The translations under genes were made by a program, and so were the position numbers. Shown piece after piece: positions 9,405 to 17,952 of a stretch of DNA of 64,000 nt. Under the pieces are notes generated by a model that made no database searches, was not told where the DNA came from, and saw only the letters and a program-made list of their open reading frames with translations. The number at the start of each line of letters is the position of its first letter. The first letter of the stretch is position 1. The stretch is taken from the NCBI RefSeq assembly GCF_032463525.1, contig NZ_CP135971.1, forward strand, positions 4,154,001 through 4,218,000. Reading direction: 5' to 3'. Origin of the DNA: Pseudomonas sp. DTU_2021_1001937_2_SI_NGA_ILE_001. GTDB lineage: Bacteria; Pseudomonadota; Gammaproteobacteria; Pseudomonadales; Pseudomonadaceae.

Positions 9405-10259
9405 TCAGTGCGTGTCGGGTGTGGGGTGCGGATGCATGACCGCACGCTGACGTTCCTGCTGCAGAAAACTCATGATGATGGGGGCAACGGCTTCAGCCCG
9501 GGTGATCAGGAACAAATGACCGTCATCAATTATGTGTAGCTGGGCATTGGGTATACGCCAGGCCAGCAGCCGCATATTTACCAGCGGGATCAACGGGTCG
9601 TCGTCGCCGGCCAGTACCAGTGTCGGCTGGCGGATCTTGTGCAGCCAGTGGAAGCTGGTCCAGCCCATGCCGGCGAACAGCTGCCAGTAGTAACCCAGTT
9701 TGCCGGACGAGCGGACCTTGGCTGCGTGGCTGGCTGCCAGGTGCGGATCACGGCGAAACGCCCCGCCGTAGATTTCCGGGGCGATACGGATGACGTGCGA
9801 GGGCTGGATGTAGCGTCGCGGGCTGGCCATCAGCATCAGCACCCGCGGCTTGCCCGGGACCATCACCATGCCCGCCGCAGTGGCCGCCAGCACCAGTTTC
9901 TTGCAGCGCTCCGGGTAGTCGTGGGCGAACTGCTGGGCCAGCGCGCCGCCCCACGACACGCCGATGGCATTGACCTGCCCGTAGTCGAGGTAGTCGAGCA
10001 TGCGCGCCGCCAGCTTGGCCAGGCCGGGAAAGCGATAGGGGCGGCTGGGTGTCGACGAGCCGCCGACACCCGGCACGTCGAAGGCGATGACTTCCATGTC
10101 CGGGTCCAGCGCCGCGACGAACGGAAAGACCAGCTCCAGGTTGGCGCCGATGCCGTTGAAGATCAGCAAGGGCGTCATATGGCGCTTGCCGGGCCGCACG
10201 GCGGTACGGATCGTATGGCCGTCCAGGTCGATCGAGCGGAATACAAAGGGTTGTGGCAT
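9405..10259 (-). CDS. phaZ: Intracellular mcl-PHA depolymerase
   Basis: 284 residues, alpha/beta hydrolase that mobilises stored PHA from granules. Seen: lipase box GVSWGG with nucleophile Ser102, Asp221 in the AGDDDPLIP segment and His248 in DDGHLFL, matching the catalytic triad positions known for P. putida PhaZ. The start at 10259 (MPQPFVFRSIDLDG) is chosen because it matches the family N-terminus; the frame is open upstream to 10397. It lies between the two synthase genes, allowing simultaneous synthesis and turnover. Confidence 0.97.
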   Translation of the reverse strand: MPQPFVFRSIDLDGHTIRTAVRPGKRHMTPLLIFNGIGANLELVFPFVAALDPDMEVIAFDVPGVGGSSTPSRPYRFPGLAKLAARMLDYLDYGQVNAIGVSWGGALAQQFAHDYPERCKKLVLAATAAGMVMVPGKPRVLMLMASPRRYIQPSHVIRIAPEIYGGAFRRDPHLAASHAAKVRSSGKLGYYWQLFAGMGWTSFHWLHKIRQPTLVLAGDDDPLIPLVNMRLLAWRIPNAQLHIIDDGHLFLITRAEAVAPIIMSFLQQERQRAVMHPHPTPDTH

Positions 10260-10403
10260 GCCGGAGCCCTGTTGGTTAATGCGCTGGAAAGCCGCGCTGC
10301 GCGTTTCCCAGACTGACCGAGGCCTAGCCTCTGGCGTGCGACTGACATTCATGGCGCGAACCGCACGCCGGCGGTGACCCGGCGGCGGCCCTTGCATTCA
10401 AGT

Positions 10404-12083
10404 CTAGCGTTCGTGGACGTATGTGCCCGGCGATGCCTCGCCGGCCGGATAAGCCTTGCTACCCAGGCTGGCCGGGGCTTTCTTCAGCTCGCCGGAGCGT
10501 TCGCCCAGCCATTTCTGCCAGTGCAGCCACCATGAATCGGTGTGCTTGGTGGCATTTTCCTGCCAGGCGACCGGGTCCAGCGGCAGTTCCTCGTTGGTCA
10601 TGTAGCGCGCCTTGGGGTTGCCGGGCGGGTTGAGGATGCTCTGGATGTGTCCGCTGCTGGACAGTACGAACTCGGTCTTGCCGCCGAACAGCCGCGCCGA
10701 GCGGTAGCAGGATTGCCAGGGGGTGATGTGATCGTTGGTACCGGCCAGGCAGAAGATGTCGTTGTCCACCTGTTTGAGGTCGATGGGTGTGCCGCACACT
10801 TCCAGGGCGTTGGGCCGGGTCAGCGGGTTGTTCTTGAACATTTCGATCAGGTCGCCGTGGAAGGCGGCCGGCAGGCGCGTGGTGTCGTTGTTCCAGAACA
10901 GGATGTCGAAGGCTGGCGGTTCGTTGCCCAGCAGGTAGTTGTTGACCCAGTAGTTCCAGATCAGGTCATTGGGGCGCATCCAGGCGAATACCTTGGCCAT
11001 GTCGCGACCTTCCAGCACGCCGGACTGGTAGGAGTGGCGCTTGGCGGCTTCGAGGGTCTGCTCGTCGACGAACAGCGCCACGTCGTTCTCCAGGGTGGTG
11101 TCCAGCACGCTGACCATCAGGGTCATGGCGTTGATCTTGCGGTCGCCCAGTGCCGCGTAGTGGCCCAGCAATGCTGTGCAGGTAATACCGCCCGAACAGG
11201 CCCCCAGCATGTTGATGTCCGGGCTGCCGGTGATGGCGGTGATGACCTCCACGGCTTCCTTCAGCGCCTCGATGTAAGTGGACAGCCCCCACTCGCGCTG
11301 CGCCTTGGTGGGGTTGCGCCAGCTGATGATGAAGGTCTGCACCTTGCTGCTCAGGCAGAAGCGCGCCAGGCTCTTGTCCGGGCTGAGGTCGAACACGTAG
11401 AACTTGTTGATCTGCGGCGGAATGACCAGCAGCGGCCGTTCGTGGGTCTGTTCGGTGATGGGCTTGTACTGGATCAGTTCCAGCACCTCGTTGCGAAACA
11501 CCACGGCGCCTTCGGTGGTGCCGAGGTTCTTGCCCACTTCGAAGGCATCCATGTTGACCTGGCTGGGCATGCCGCCGTTGTGCACCAGGTCCTTGGCCAG
11601 GTGCGACAGGCCGTCGAGCAGGCTCTTGCCGCCGGTCTCGAAGAAGCGCTTGACCGCCGCCGGGTTGGCGGCGGTGTTGGTGGGTGCCATGGCTTCGGTC
11701 ATCAGGTTGACGACGAAGTGCCCGCGGCTGATGTCCAGCGGCGTCATGCTGCTGCCGTCGATCCAGTCGTGCAGCTCCTTGCGCCAGGCCAGGTAGACCC
11801 CCAGGTAGCGGCGGTACAGCGGGTTCTGGCTCCAGGCGGGGTCCTGGAAGCGCCGGTCGTCCGGAGTCGGTTGCAGGCTGGAACGGCCGAGCATCACGTT
11901 TTTCAGTTCCAGGCCCAGGTGGGCGACATGCTTGAGGCTGTGGACCGGCTGCCGCAGTGCCAGGCGCATGACCATGCGCGCGGTGCTCAGCAGGTCCTTG
12001 CGACGCAGGCCCACCACCGGGTTCAGACCCAGCGTGTGTTCAGAAGCCTGACGCGGCAGGTCATCGTTGCTCTTGTTACTCAT
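10404..12083 (-). CDS. phaC1: Class II (medium-chain-length) PHA synthase 1
   Basis: 559 residues. First gene of the phaC1-phaZ-phaC2-phaD operon. Catalytic residues Cys296 (GACSGG box), Asp451 (TNDHITPW) and His479 (SSSGHIQ) fall at exactly the positions described for Pseudomonas PhaC1. The box differs from phaC2 (Ser versus Ala after the Cys), the usual difference between the two paralogues. Start MSNKSNDDLPRQASEHTLGL agrees with the family. The 378-base region upstream is the expected PhaD-controlled promoter. Confidence 0.98.
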   Translation of the reverse strand: MSNKSNDDLPRQASEHTLGLNPVVGLRRKDLLSTARMVMRLALRQPVHSLKHVAHLGLELKNVMLGRSSLQPTPDDRRFQDPAWSQNPLYRRYLGVYLAWRKELHDWIDGSSMTPLDISRGHFVVNLMTEAMAPTNTAANPAAVKRFFETGGKSLLDGLSHLAKDLVHNGGMPSQVNMDAFEVGKNLGTTEGAVVFRNEVLELIQYKPITEQTHERPLLVIPPQINKFYVFDLSPDKSLARFCLSSKVQTFIISWRNPTKAQREWGLSTYIEALKEAVEVITAITGSPDINMLGACSGGITCTALLGHYAALGDRKINAMTLMVSVLDTTLENDVALFVDEQTLEAAKRHSYQSGVLEGRDMAKVFAWMRPNDLIWNYWVNNYLLGNEPPAFDILFWNNDTTRLPAAFHGDLIEMFKNNPLTRPNALEVCGTPIDLKQVDNDIFCLAGTNDHITPWQSCYRSARLFGGKTEFVLSSSGHIQSILNPPGNPKARYMTNEELPLDPVAWQENATKHTDSWWLHWQKWLGERSGELKKAPASLGSKAYPAGEASPGTYVHER

Positions 12084-12461
12084 CTACGACGCTCCGTTGT
12101 CCTGAGACGAGCATCGGCGTGGCTGTGGGGCACAGGCACGAAGCCGATACTGCTGCTCTTGTGACCGATGATGGCTGGTGTGCCGAATGCCGATGGGCAT
12201 GCCGAACGACACGAAGGCGTCTGAACTGCTGCACTCCGTGCCACTGCAGTATTGGCTTCCCTCTTCCCGCTGCGTCGAAACGATGCAGTGAACGTGCCGA
12301 AAATCATGGTTACGCGAGATTGCATGGTGGCGAGCGGCCCATGCGTGGGCCGCTGCGCGGCACATTCAAGCAAAACAAGTTAGAAACCGCTTACTAATAC
12401 GGCAAACGGTGGAAGGAAGGATAGACGCAGATTATGAAAGTGCGTGGTCAGCGCCAGGGGA
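12084..12461. promoter_or_regulatory. phaC1 upstream region with a 9-bp palindrome
   Basis: A 378-base non-coding stretch upstream of phaC1 and downstream of the DUF971 gene. It contains a perfect inverted repeat AGCGGCCCA (12333-12341) / TGGGCCGCT (12346-12354) with a TGCG loop, about 250 bases before the phaC1 start, followed toward the DUF971 gene by an A/T-rich patch (about 12366-12405). It could be a terminator for the upstream gene or an operator. No clear -35/-10 pair was assigned, and the PhaD operator sequence was not matched. Confidence 0.4.
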
Positions 12462-12839
12462 TCAAAGCATCAGCCGGACGGCCTGCTCGTTCGGGTCGCG
12501 GCTCTTGCCGGCGCGGTTCAGTTCCTGCAGGTAGTCGTCCCACAGCTCGGCCTGGCGCTGGCCCAGCTGGTAGAGGTAATCCCAGGTGAACAGACCGCTG
12601 TCGTGGCCATCGTCGAAGGTCAGCTTGAGGGCGTAGTTGCCAGCGGGTTCGACCTTGGTCAGGCCGACCCCCAGCTTGCCGAACTGCAGTACCGGCTTGC
12701 CGTGGCCTTGGACCTCGGCGGAGGGGGAGTGCACACGCAGGAATTCGGCGGGCAGGTCGAATTGCTCGCCGCTGGCGTATTTGAGCGTCAACGTTCTGGA
12801 CGCCTTGTGCAGCTGGATGGCGGTGGGGATCTTGGTCAT
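12462..12839 (-). CDS. DUF971 domain protein (gamma-butyrobetaine hydroxylase-like N-terminal domain)
   Basis: 125 residues, single small domain (PF06155-like). Seen: IQLHKASRTLTLKYASGEQFDLPAEFLRVHSPSAEVQGHG, the usual DUF971 core, and the LKLTFDDGHDSGLFTWDYLYQLG block. The same domain occurs at the N-terminus of gamma-butyrobetaine hydroxylase, and stand-alone versions are linked in the literature to iron-sulphur or Mrp/ApbC contexts; the role here is unknown. It lies downstream of hslVU on the same strand, separated by a strong hairpin, so it is probably a separate transcript. Confidence 0.9.
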   Translation of the reverse strand: MTKIPTAIQLHKASRTLTLKYASGEQFDLPAEFLRVHSPSAEVQGHGKPVLQFGKLGVGLTKVEPAGNYALKLTFDDGHDSGLFTWDYLYQLGQRQAELWDDYLQELNRAGKSRDPNEQAVRLML

Positions 12840-12871
12840 GGCGCCAGCTTAAGCGGGGCAGTCAGAAGCGA

Positions 12872-12908
12872 CAAGCCTCAAGCGGCAGGAAGATCCGCTT
12901 GAGGCTTG
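12872..12908. terminator. Perfect 14-bp hairpin between hslU and the DUF971 gene
   Basis: The arms CAAGCCTCAAGCGG (12872-12885) and CCGCTTGAGGCTTG (12895-12908) are fully complementary around a 9-base loop. It is located 22 bases after the hslU stop, which suits a terminator, but the CAAG..CTTG composition resembles the intergenic repeat at 22874-22940, so it may be a member of a repeat family that serves as a terminator. Confidence 0.6.
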
Positions 12909-12930
12909 AGGCTGGCCATCTGAGGCTGTG

Positions 12931-14268
12931 TCAGAGGATATAGCGCGACAGGTCTTCGTCGTTGGCCAGTTCGCCCAGATGGCTGTTGACGTACTCGGCG
13001 TCGATGGCGATCGGCGCGGCGTCCGGGCTGCTGGCCAGGTCGCCGGCGCTGAACGACAGCTCTTCGAGCAGGCGTTCGAGCAGGGTGTGCAGGCGGCGCG
13101 CACCGATGTTCTCGGTCTTCTCGTTGACCTGCCAGGCGATTTCCGCCAGGCGCTTGATGCCCTCGGGCTTGAACTCGATGTTCAGGCCTTCGGTCTTGAG
13201 CAGCTCGCGATATTGCTCGGTCAGCGAGGCGTGTGGCTCGCTGAGGATGCGCTCGAAGTCCTGTGGCGACAGCGCCTTGAGTTCCACGCGGATCGGCAGA
13301 CGGCCCTGCAGCTCGGGGACCAGGTCGCTCGGCTTGCTCAGATGGAAGGCACCGGAGGCGATGAACAGGATGTGGTCGGTCTTGACCATGCCCAGCTTGG
13401 TGTTCACCGTGCAGCCTTCGATCAGCGGCAGCAGGTCGCGCTGCACGCCCTCGCGGGACACATCGGCACCGCCGACGTTGCCGCGCTTGGCAACCTTGTC
13501 GATCTCGTCGATGAACACGATACCGTGCTGCTCGACCGCTTCGAGGGCCTTGGCCTTGAGTTCGTCGTCGTTGACCAGGCGGCTGGCTTCTTCATCGCGG
13601 ACCATCTTCAGCGCTTCGCGGACCTTGAGCTTGCGGGTCTTGCGGCGGCCCTTGCCCATGTTGGCGAACAGGTTCTGCAGCTGGCTGGTCATTTCTTCCA
13701 TGCCCGGCGGTGCGGAAATGTCGACGCCCACCGACTCGCTGACTTCGATCTCGATTTCCTTGTCGTCCAGCTGGCCTTCGCGCAGGCGCTTGCGGAACAG
13801 CTGGCGGGTGTTGGAATCGCTGGTCGATGCCGCCTCTTCGGCGAAACCGGTGCGTGCCTGGGGCAGCAGAGCGTCGAGAATGCGGTCTTCGGCGGCGTCT
13901 TCGGCGCGGTGGCGAACCTTGATGATCTCCTGCTCGCGCAGCAGCTTCATGGCCGCATCGGCCAGGTCGCGGATGATCGATTCGACGTCACGGCCGACAT
14001 AGCCGACCTCGGTGAACTTGGTCGCCTCGACCTTGATGAACGGCGCGTTGGCCAGTTTGGCCAGGCGACGGGCGATTTCGGTCTTGCCGACGCCAGTCGG
14101 GCCGATCATCAGGATGTTCTTGGGGGTCACTTCGACACGCAGCTCTTCAGGCAGCTGCATGCGCCGCCAGCGGTTGCGCAGGGCAATGGCCACGGCGCGC
14201 TTGGCGTCGTCCTGGCCGATGATGTGGCGGTTGAGTTCGTGGACGATTTCGCGGGGAGTCATGGACAT
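12931..14268 (-). CDS. hslU: ATP-dependent protease ATPase subunit HslU (ClpY)
   Basis: 445 residues, AAA+ unfoldase that feeds HslV. Seen: Walker A GPTGVGKT (residues 56-63), the pore-loop GYVGRD motif (94-99 region), Walker [10 protein letters not shown], the intermediate I-domain, and sensor residues in [16 protein letters not shown]. The C-terminus SRYIL is the conserved tail that inserts into HslV to activate it. Follows hslV by 39 bases on the same strand. Confidence 0.98.
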   Translation of the reverse strand: MSMTPREIVHELNRHIIGQDDAKRAVAIALRNRWRRMQLPEELRVEVTPKNILMIGPTGVGKTEIARRLAKLANAPFIKVEATKFTEVGYVGRDVESIIRDLADAAMKLLREQEIIKVRHRAEDAAEDRILDALLPQARTGFAEEAASTSDSNTRQLFRKRLREGQLDDKEIEIEVSESVGVDISAPPGMEEMTSQLQNLFANMGKGRRKTRKLKVREALKMVRDEEASRLVNDDELKAKALEAVEQHGIVFIDEIDKVAKRGNVGGADVSREGVQRDLLPLIEGCTVNTKLGMVKTDHILFIASGAFHLSKPSDLVPELQGRLPIRVELKALSPQDFERILSEPHASLTEQYRELLKTEGLNIEFKPEGIKRLAEIAWQVNEKTENIGARRLHTLLERLLEELSFSAGDLASSPDAAPIAIDAEYVNSHLGELANDEDLSRYIL

Positions 14269-14307
14269 GGTGGTAATGGGTCCTCAGGCGGAGATGGCCG
14301 GCAAGGC

Positions 14308-14838
14308 TCACTCGGCGAGGTCCTGCTCCTCAATGGTGATGTTGTGGTTGGTGAACACGCAAATATCGCCAGCGATGTGCAATGCGGTTTCGGTAATCTC
14401 GCGGGCCGACAGTTCGGTCTTCTGCAGCAGGGCGCGGGCGGCGGCCTGGGCGAAGGCGCCGCCGGAACCCATGGCGATCAGGCCGTCTTCGGGTTCGACC
14501 ACGTCGCCGTTACCGGTGATGATCAGCGAGGCGTCCTTGTTGGCCACCGCCAGCATGGCTTCCAGACGGCTCAGCGAGCGGTCGGTCCGCCAGTCCTTGG
14601 CCAGCTCGACGGCGGCGCGGATCAGGTGGCCCTGGTGTTTTTCCAGCTGGGCTTCGAAGCGTTCGAACAGCGTGAAGGCGTCGGCGGTGGCACCGGCGAA
14701 ACCGGCGATGACCTGACCGTGGTACAGGCGGCGCACTTTCTTGGCGTTGCCTTTCATCACGGTGTTGCCCAGGGAAACCTGGCCGTCACCGGCCATGACG
14801 ACTTTGCCGTGGCGGCGTACTGAAACGATGGTGGTCAA
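14308..14838 (-). CDS. hslV: ATP-dependent protease peptidase subunit HslV (ClpQ), TTG start
   Basis: 176 residues, proteasome beta-like N-terminal threonine peptidase. The mature enzyme must begin TTIVSVRR, with Thr as nucleophile exposed by Met removal. The only start codon placing Thr at position 2 is TTG at 14838-14836, preceded by GGAG nine bases upstream. An in-frame ATG further upstream (14853) would add METFP and bury the nucleophile. Downstream the GDGQVS and [12 protein letters not shown] blocks and [14 protein letters not shown] are family-standard. First gene of hslVU. Confidence 0.96.
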   Translation of the reverse strand: MTTIVSVRRHGKVVMAGDGQVSLGNTVMKGNAKKVRRLYHGQVIAGFAGATADAFTLFERFEAQLEKHQGHLIRAAVELAKDWRTDRSLSRLEAMLAVANKDASLIITGNGDVVEPEDGLIAMGSGGAFAQAAARALLQKTELSAREITETALHIAGDICVFTNHNITIEEQDLAE

Positions 14839-14983
14839 GGGGAAAGTCTCCACGCAGCGGGGCGAAAATGCCCAGATGGAAACTGATATGGGGGTGGTGA
14901 CGGTGATTTCAACCGTAGGTCCTTGCTTGCGAATGGCGTGCTATCTGGACCGAGTACACCCGTCACAGCATCAGTGCATTTGA

Positions 14984-15290
14984 GTCACCTTTCCGCCCTG
15001 ACGGCGGGTTACTTTTGGTTTCCAGGTGCCCTGCGCGCCAAAATTAACCAAAAGGCATTGCTCCTGGCTTGGGTCTGCCCTGCGGGCAGACTTCCCTCCT
15101 TCCGGCGCCATTCCAGGGGGCCGGCGCAATGGGCCGTCCCTGGCCCAGTGCGCCTAAGCCGGCTTCCCTGCCGGCTTACCCCCTTCCATGACACCTGCAC
15201 TCGGCCTGCACCGAAGTCGCTTTTGGCGGCGTCTGTAAGTTCTGTGCTTGAAAAGCCAAAGCGACGCCAGATCAGATTGCTCTGATATAA
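14984..15290. repeat. Hairpin-rich Pseudomonas intergenic element upstream of hslV
   Basis: Part of a 548-base gene-free stretch (14839-15386). It contains inverted repeat CTTTTGGTT (15012-15020) / AACCAAAAG (15046-15054), hairpin TCTGCCC (15074-15080) / GGGCAGA (15084-15090), and hairpin AAGCCGGC (15156-15163) / GCCGGCTT (15170-15177). The 'GGGTTACTTTTGG' start and the string of small hairpins resemble a long dispersed repeat often found between Pseudomonas genes (recalled, not searched). Open frames across it do not look like real proteins. The hslVU promoter is presumably in 14839-14980. Confidence 0.5.
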
Positions 15291-15302
15291 AAGATCAGTA
15301 TT

Positions 15303-15324
15303 GCGGCTGAAGCCGGTCCTACAG
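15303..15324. repeat. Single REP half-unit
   Basis: GCGGCTGAAGCCGGTCCTAC plus two bases, the same unit that forms the right arm of the pairs at 40337-40395 and 41630-41792. It lies about 60 bases downstream of the SPOR gene stop. Confidence 0.7.
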
Positions 15325-15386
15325 GCCCAAGCCGCTCCACCGGATTGGAAGCGGCTTGGCCGGACAGTGTCGCCGGTGCCTCAGGT

Positions 15387-16094
15387 TCAGCGGCTCTGGC
15401 TCTGGCGCTGTTGCAGCAGCAGGTTGCTGAAGCCGCCACCGGCCAGCTGCTTCTGCGCGGTGGTCAGCTGGTCGCGGTTGCTGAACGGGCCGACCAGCAC
15501 GCGGTACCAGGTCTCTTCCTTGACCGTGCCGGACTCCACGGTAGCCGCCTGGCCCAGCAGGATGATCTGCGCACGCACCTTCTCGGCATCTGCCTGCTTG
15601 CGGAACGAACCGGCCTGCAGGAAGAACTGCGTCACCGGTGCCGGCTTGGCAGTGGCGACCGGCGGCGCGGGCGGCGGGGTCAGGCCACTGAGCGCGGCCT
15701 GGGCGCGGGCGGTGTCGATCTTCGCCGCCTGTTCAGGGCTGACCGGGGTCATGGGTGCCACCGCAGGCGCTGGCGGAGTCTTCTCCGGCACGGCTTCCTT
15801 GGGCACGATGACTTCCGATTCCGGCAGCAGCGTGTAGAAGTCGTACTTGGGCTTGACCACGGCCGGGCTGGGTGGGGTCTTGTTGGCTTCGGCGATCTTC
15901 GCGGCGGCCTTGGCCTCGGCCTTCTCGCGCTTGATCTCGCTGCCACCGGGTTCCAGTTTCATCAGGAACACGATGAAAGCGCCGACCGTCAGGCCGACGG
16001 CCAGCCATACCCATCCAGGGATCGGCTTCTTCGCAGGTGCTTCGTAACGGCTGGCACCGCGCTTGGGAGGCGCCTTCTTTTTTGCAACGGCCAA
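15387..16094 (-). CDS. SPOR-domain cell-division protein (FtsN-like)
   Basis: 235 residues. A basic cytoplasmic N-terminus (KKKAPPKRGASRYEAPAKK), one membrane helix (about residues 27-46, GWVWLAVGLTVGAFIVFLM), a charged/Pro-Ala linker, and a C-terminal SPOR domain (about 155-230, starting FFLQAGSFRKQADAEKVRAQ) that binds denuded septal peptidoglycan. The architecture and position next to argS fit the FtsN-like protein of pseudomonads. The essential FtsN linker motif cannot be assigned by eye, so the gene symbol is withheld. One base separates it from argS. Confidence 0.9.
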   Translation of the reverse strand: MAVAKKKAPPKRGASRYEAPAKKPIPGWVWLAVGLTVGAFIVFLMKLEPGGSEIKREKAEAKAAAKIAEANKTPPSPAVVKPKYDFYTLLPESEVIVPKEAVPEKTPPAPAVAPMTPVSPEQAAKIDTARAQAALSGLTPPPAPPVATAKPAPVTQFFLQAGSFRKQADAEKVRAQIILLGQAATVESGTVKEETWYRVLVGPFSNRDQLTTAQKQLAGGGFSNLLLQQRQSQSR

Positions 16095-16095
16095 C

Positions 16096-17832
16096 TTACA
16101 TTCGCTCCAGAGTTTCCAGGCCCAGCAGGTCCAGGCCTTGCTTGAGGGTGCGACCGGTCAGGGCCGCCAGGCGCAGGCGGCTCTGTTGTTGTTCCGGATT
16201 CTGTGCACCGAGGATCGGGCAGTTCTCGTAGAAACTGGAGAACAGGCCCGCCAGATCGTAAAGGTAGGCACACAGTACGTGCGGCGTACCTTTGTCGGCA
16301 ACATTGTTGAGGGTTTCGCCGAACTGCGCGAGTTTCGCCGCCAGTTCCTGCTCCTGCGGCGCCTCCAGGACGATACGGCCCTGGCTGGCGTCGAACGGCG
16401 TGCCCAGCTTGCGGAATACTCCGGCCACGCGGGTGTAGGCGTACAGCAGGTAGGGCGCGGTGTTGCCTTCGAAGCTGAGCATCAGGTCGAAGTTGAAGCT
16501 GTAGTCGCTGGTGCGGTGCTTGGACAGGTCGGCGTATTTCACCGCGCTGATACCCACCGCCTTGGCGATGCGGCGCAGCTCGCTCTCTTCCAGGCTCGGG
16601 TTCTTGTCCTTGACCAGTGCGTAGGCGCGCTGTTCGGCTTCGTCGAGCAGGTCGATCAGCTTCACGGTGCCGCCGTCACGGGTCTTGAACGGCCGGCCAT
16701 CGGCGCCGTTCATGGTGCCGAAGCCCATGTGCTCGAGCTGCATGCCGTCATGGGTGAAACCGGCGCGCCGCGCCACTTCGAAGACCTGCTGGAAGTGCAG
16801 GGCCTGGCGCTGGTCGACGAAGTACAGCACGCGGTCGGCGTGCAGCACCTTGCTGCGGTAGCGCACCGCAGCCAGGTCGGTGGTGGCGTACAGGTAGCCG
16901 CCGCCGGCCTTCTGTACGATCACCGGCAGCGGGGTGTCGTCGGCGGTACGGAATTCTTCGAGGAACACGCACTGCGCGCCTTCGCTCTCGACCAGCAGGC
17001 CGGCGCTGCGCAGATCGCTGACCACATTGGCCAGGTCGTCGTTGTAGGCGCTTTCGCCTTTCACGTCGGCTGGGGTCAGGTTGACGTTCAGGCGCTCGTA
17101 GGTCTTCTGGCAATGCGACAGCGAGATGTCGTTGAAGCGTTGCCACAGGGTCAGGCACTCGGCATCGCCGGCCTGCAGCTTGACCACCAGGGCGCGGGCG
17201 CGGTCAGCGAACTCCTCGGACTCGTCGAAGCGCTTCTTGGCCGCACGGTAGAACTCTTCCAGGTCGGACAGCTCGTCACTGGTAGCGGGCTTTTCCTGCA
17301 GGTAGGCCAGCAGCATGCCGAACTGGGTGCCCCAGTCGCCGACGTGGTTCTGGCGGATCACGGTGTCGCCCAGGTAACCCAGAACGTTGGCCACCGCGTC
17401 GCCGATGATGGTCGAGCGCAGGTGGCCGACGTGCATTTCCTTGGCCAGGTTCGGGGCCGAAAGATCGACCACCACGCGCTGTGCCGGGCCGGCCTTGCGT
17501 ACCGACAACCGCTCGTCGGACAACGCGGCGTCCAGGCGCCCGGCCAGGGCCTGGGTGTTCTGGAAGAAGTTCAGGAATCCGGGACCGGCGATCTCCACCT
17601 TGCTCACCTGTTCGTCGGCGGGCAGGGCGGCGACCAGCTTCTCGGCCAGTTCGCGCGGCTTCAGGCCGGCCGGCTTGGCCAGCATCATGGCGATGTTGCT
17701 GGCGAAGTCGCCGTGGGTCTTGTCCCTGGCGTTCTCCACCTGGATCGCCGGCGTCAGCCCGGCTGGCAAGACGCCCTCGCTTTCGAGGCGGGTCAGGGCT
17801 TGTTGGATCAGCTGGCGAATGGTGTCTTTCAT
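16096..17832 (-). CDS. argS: Arginyl-tRNA synthetase
   Basis: 578 residues, class I aminoacyl-tRNA synthetase. Seen: N-terminal Arg-tRNA synthetase additional domain, class I HIGH signature as HVGH (residues 134-137, in [16 protein letters not shown]), and the family block GQNVDxx-equivalent [17 protein letters not shown]. The C-terminal DALR anticodon-binding domain ends [15 protein letters not shown]. Length is normal. It is transcribed into the SPOR gene with one base between them. Confidence 0.98.
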   Translation of the reverse strand: MKDTIRQLIQQALTRLESEGVLPAGLTPAIQVENARDKTHGDFASNIAMMLAKPAGLKPRELAEKLVAALPADEQVSKVEIAGPGFLNFFQNTQALAGRLDAALSDERLSVRKAGPAQRVVVDLSAPNLAKEMHVGHLRSTIIGDAVANVLGYLGDTVIRQNHVGDWGTQFGMLLAYLQEKPATSDELSDLEEFYRAAKKRFDESEEFADRARALVVKLQAGDAECLTLWQRFNDISLSHCQKTYERLNVNLTPADVKGESAYNDDLANVVSDLRSAGLLVESEGAQCVFLEEFRTADDTPLPVIVQKAGGGYLYATTDLAAVRYRSKVLHADRVLYFVDQRQALHFQQVFEVARRAGFTHDGMQLEHMGFGTMNGADGRPFKTRDGGTVKLIDLLDEAEQRAYALVKDKNPSLEESELRRIAKAVGISAVKYADLSKHRTSDYSFNFDLMLSFEGNTAPYLLYAYTRVAGVFRKLGTPFDASQGRIVLEAPQEQELAAKLAQFGETLNNVADKGTPHVLCAYLYDLAGLFSSFYENCPILGAQNPEQQQSRLRLAALTGRTLKQGLDLLGLETLERM

Positions 17833-17952
17833 GAGGTTCTCTTCAACAACCGCAAGCGCGGCAGCGCCTGGATGCGCGGGTGGAAAAACTGCACATTATC
17901 CGTGGCCCGGGCAAGCTTGCCAACCTTGGCGCATGCCCGCAGTGGGCGCCTA

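Noticed and set aside
10542..12164. 540-codon plus-strand frame opposite phaC1
   Set aside because: Antisense of a conserved synthase; biased composition and no motifs.
14923..15285. Short open frames in the region upstream of hslV
   Set aside because: They cross several hairpins, lack ribosome sites and show no protein-like composition; the region looks like a repeat element.
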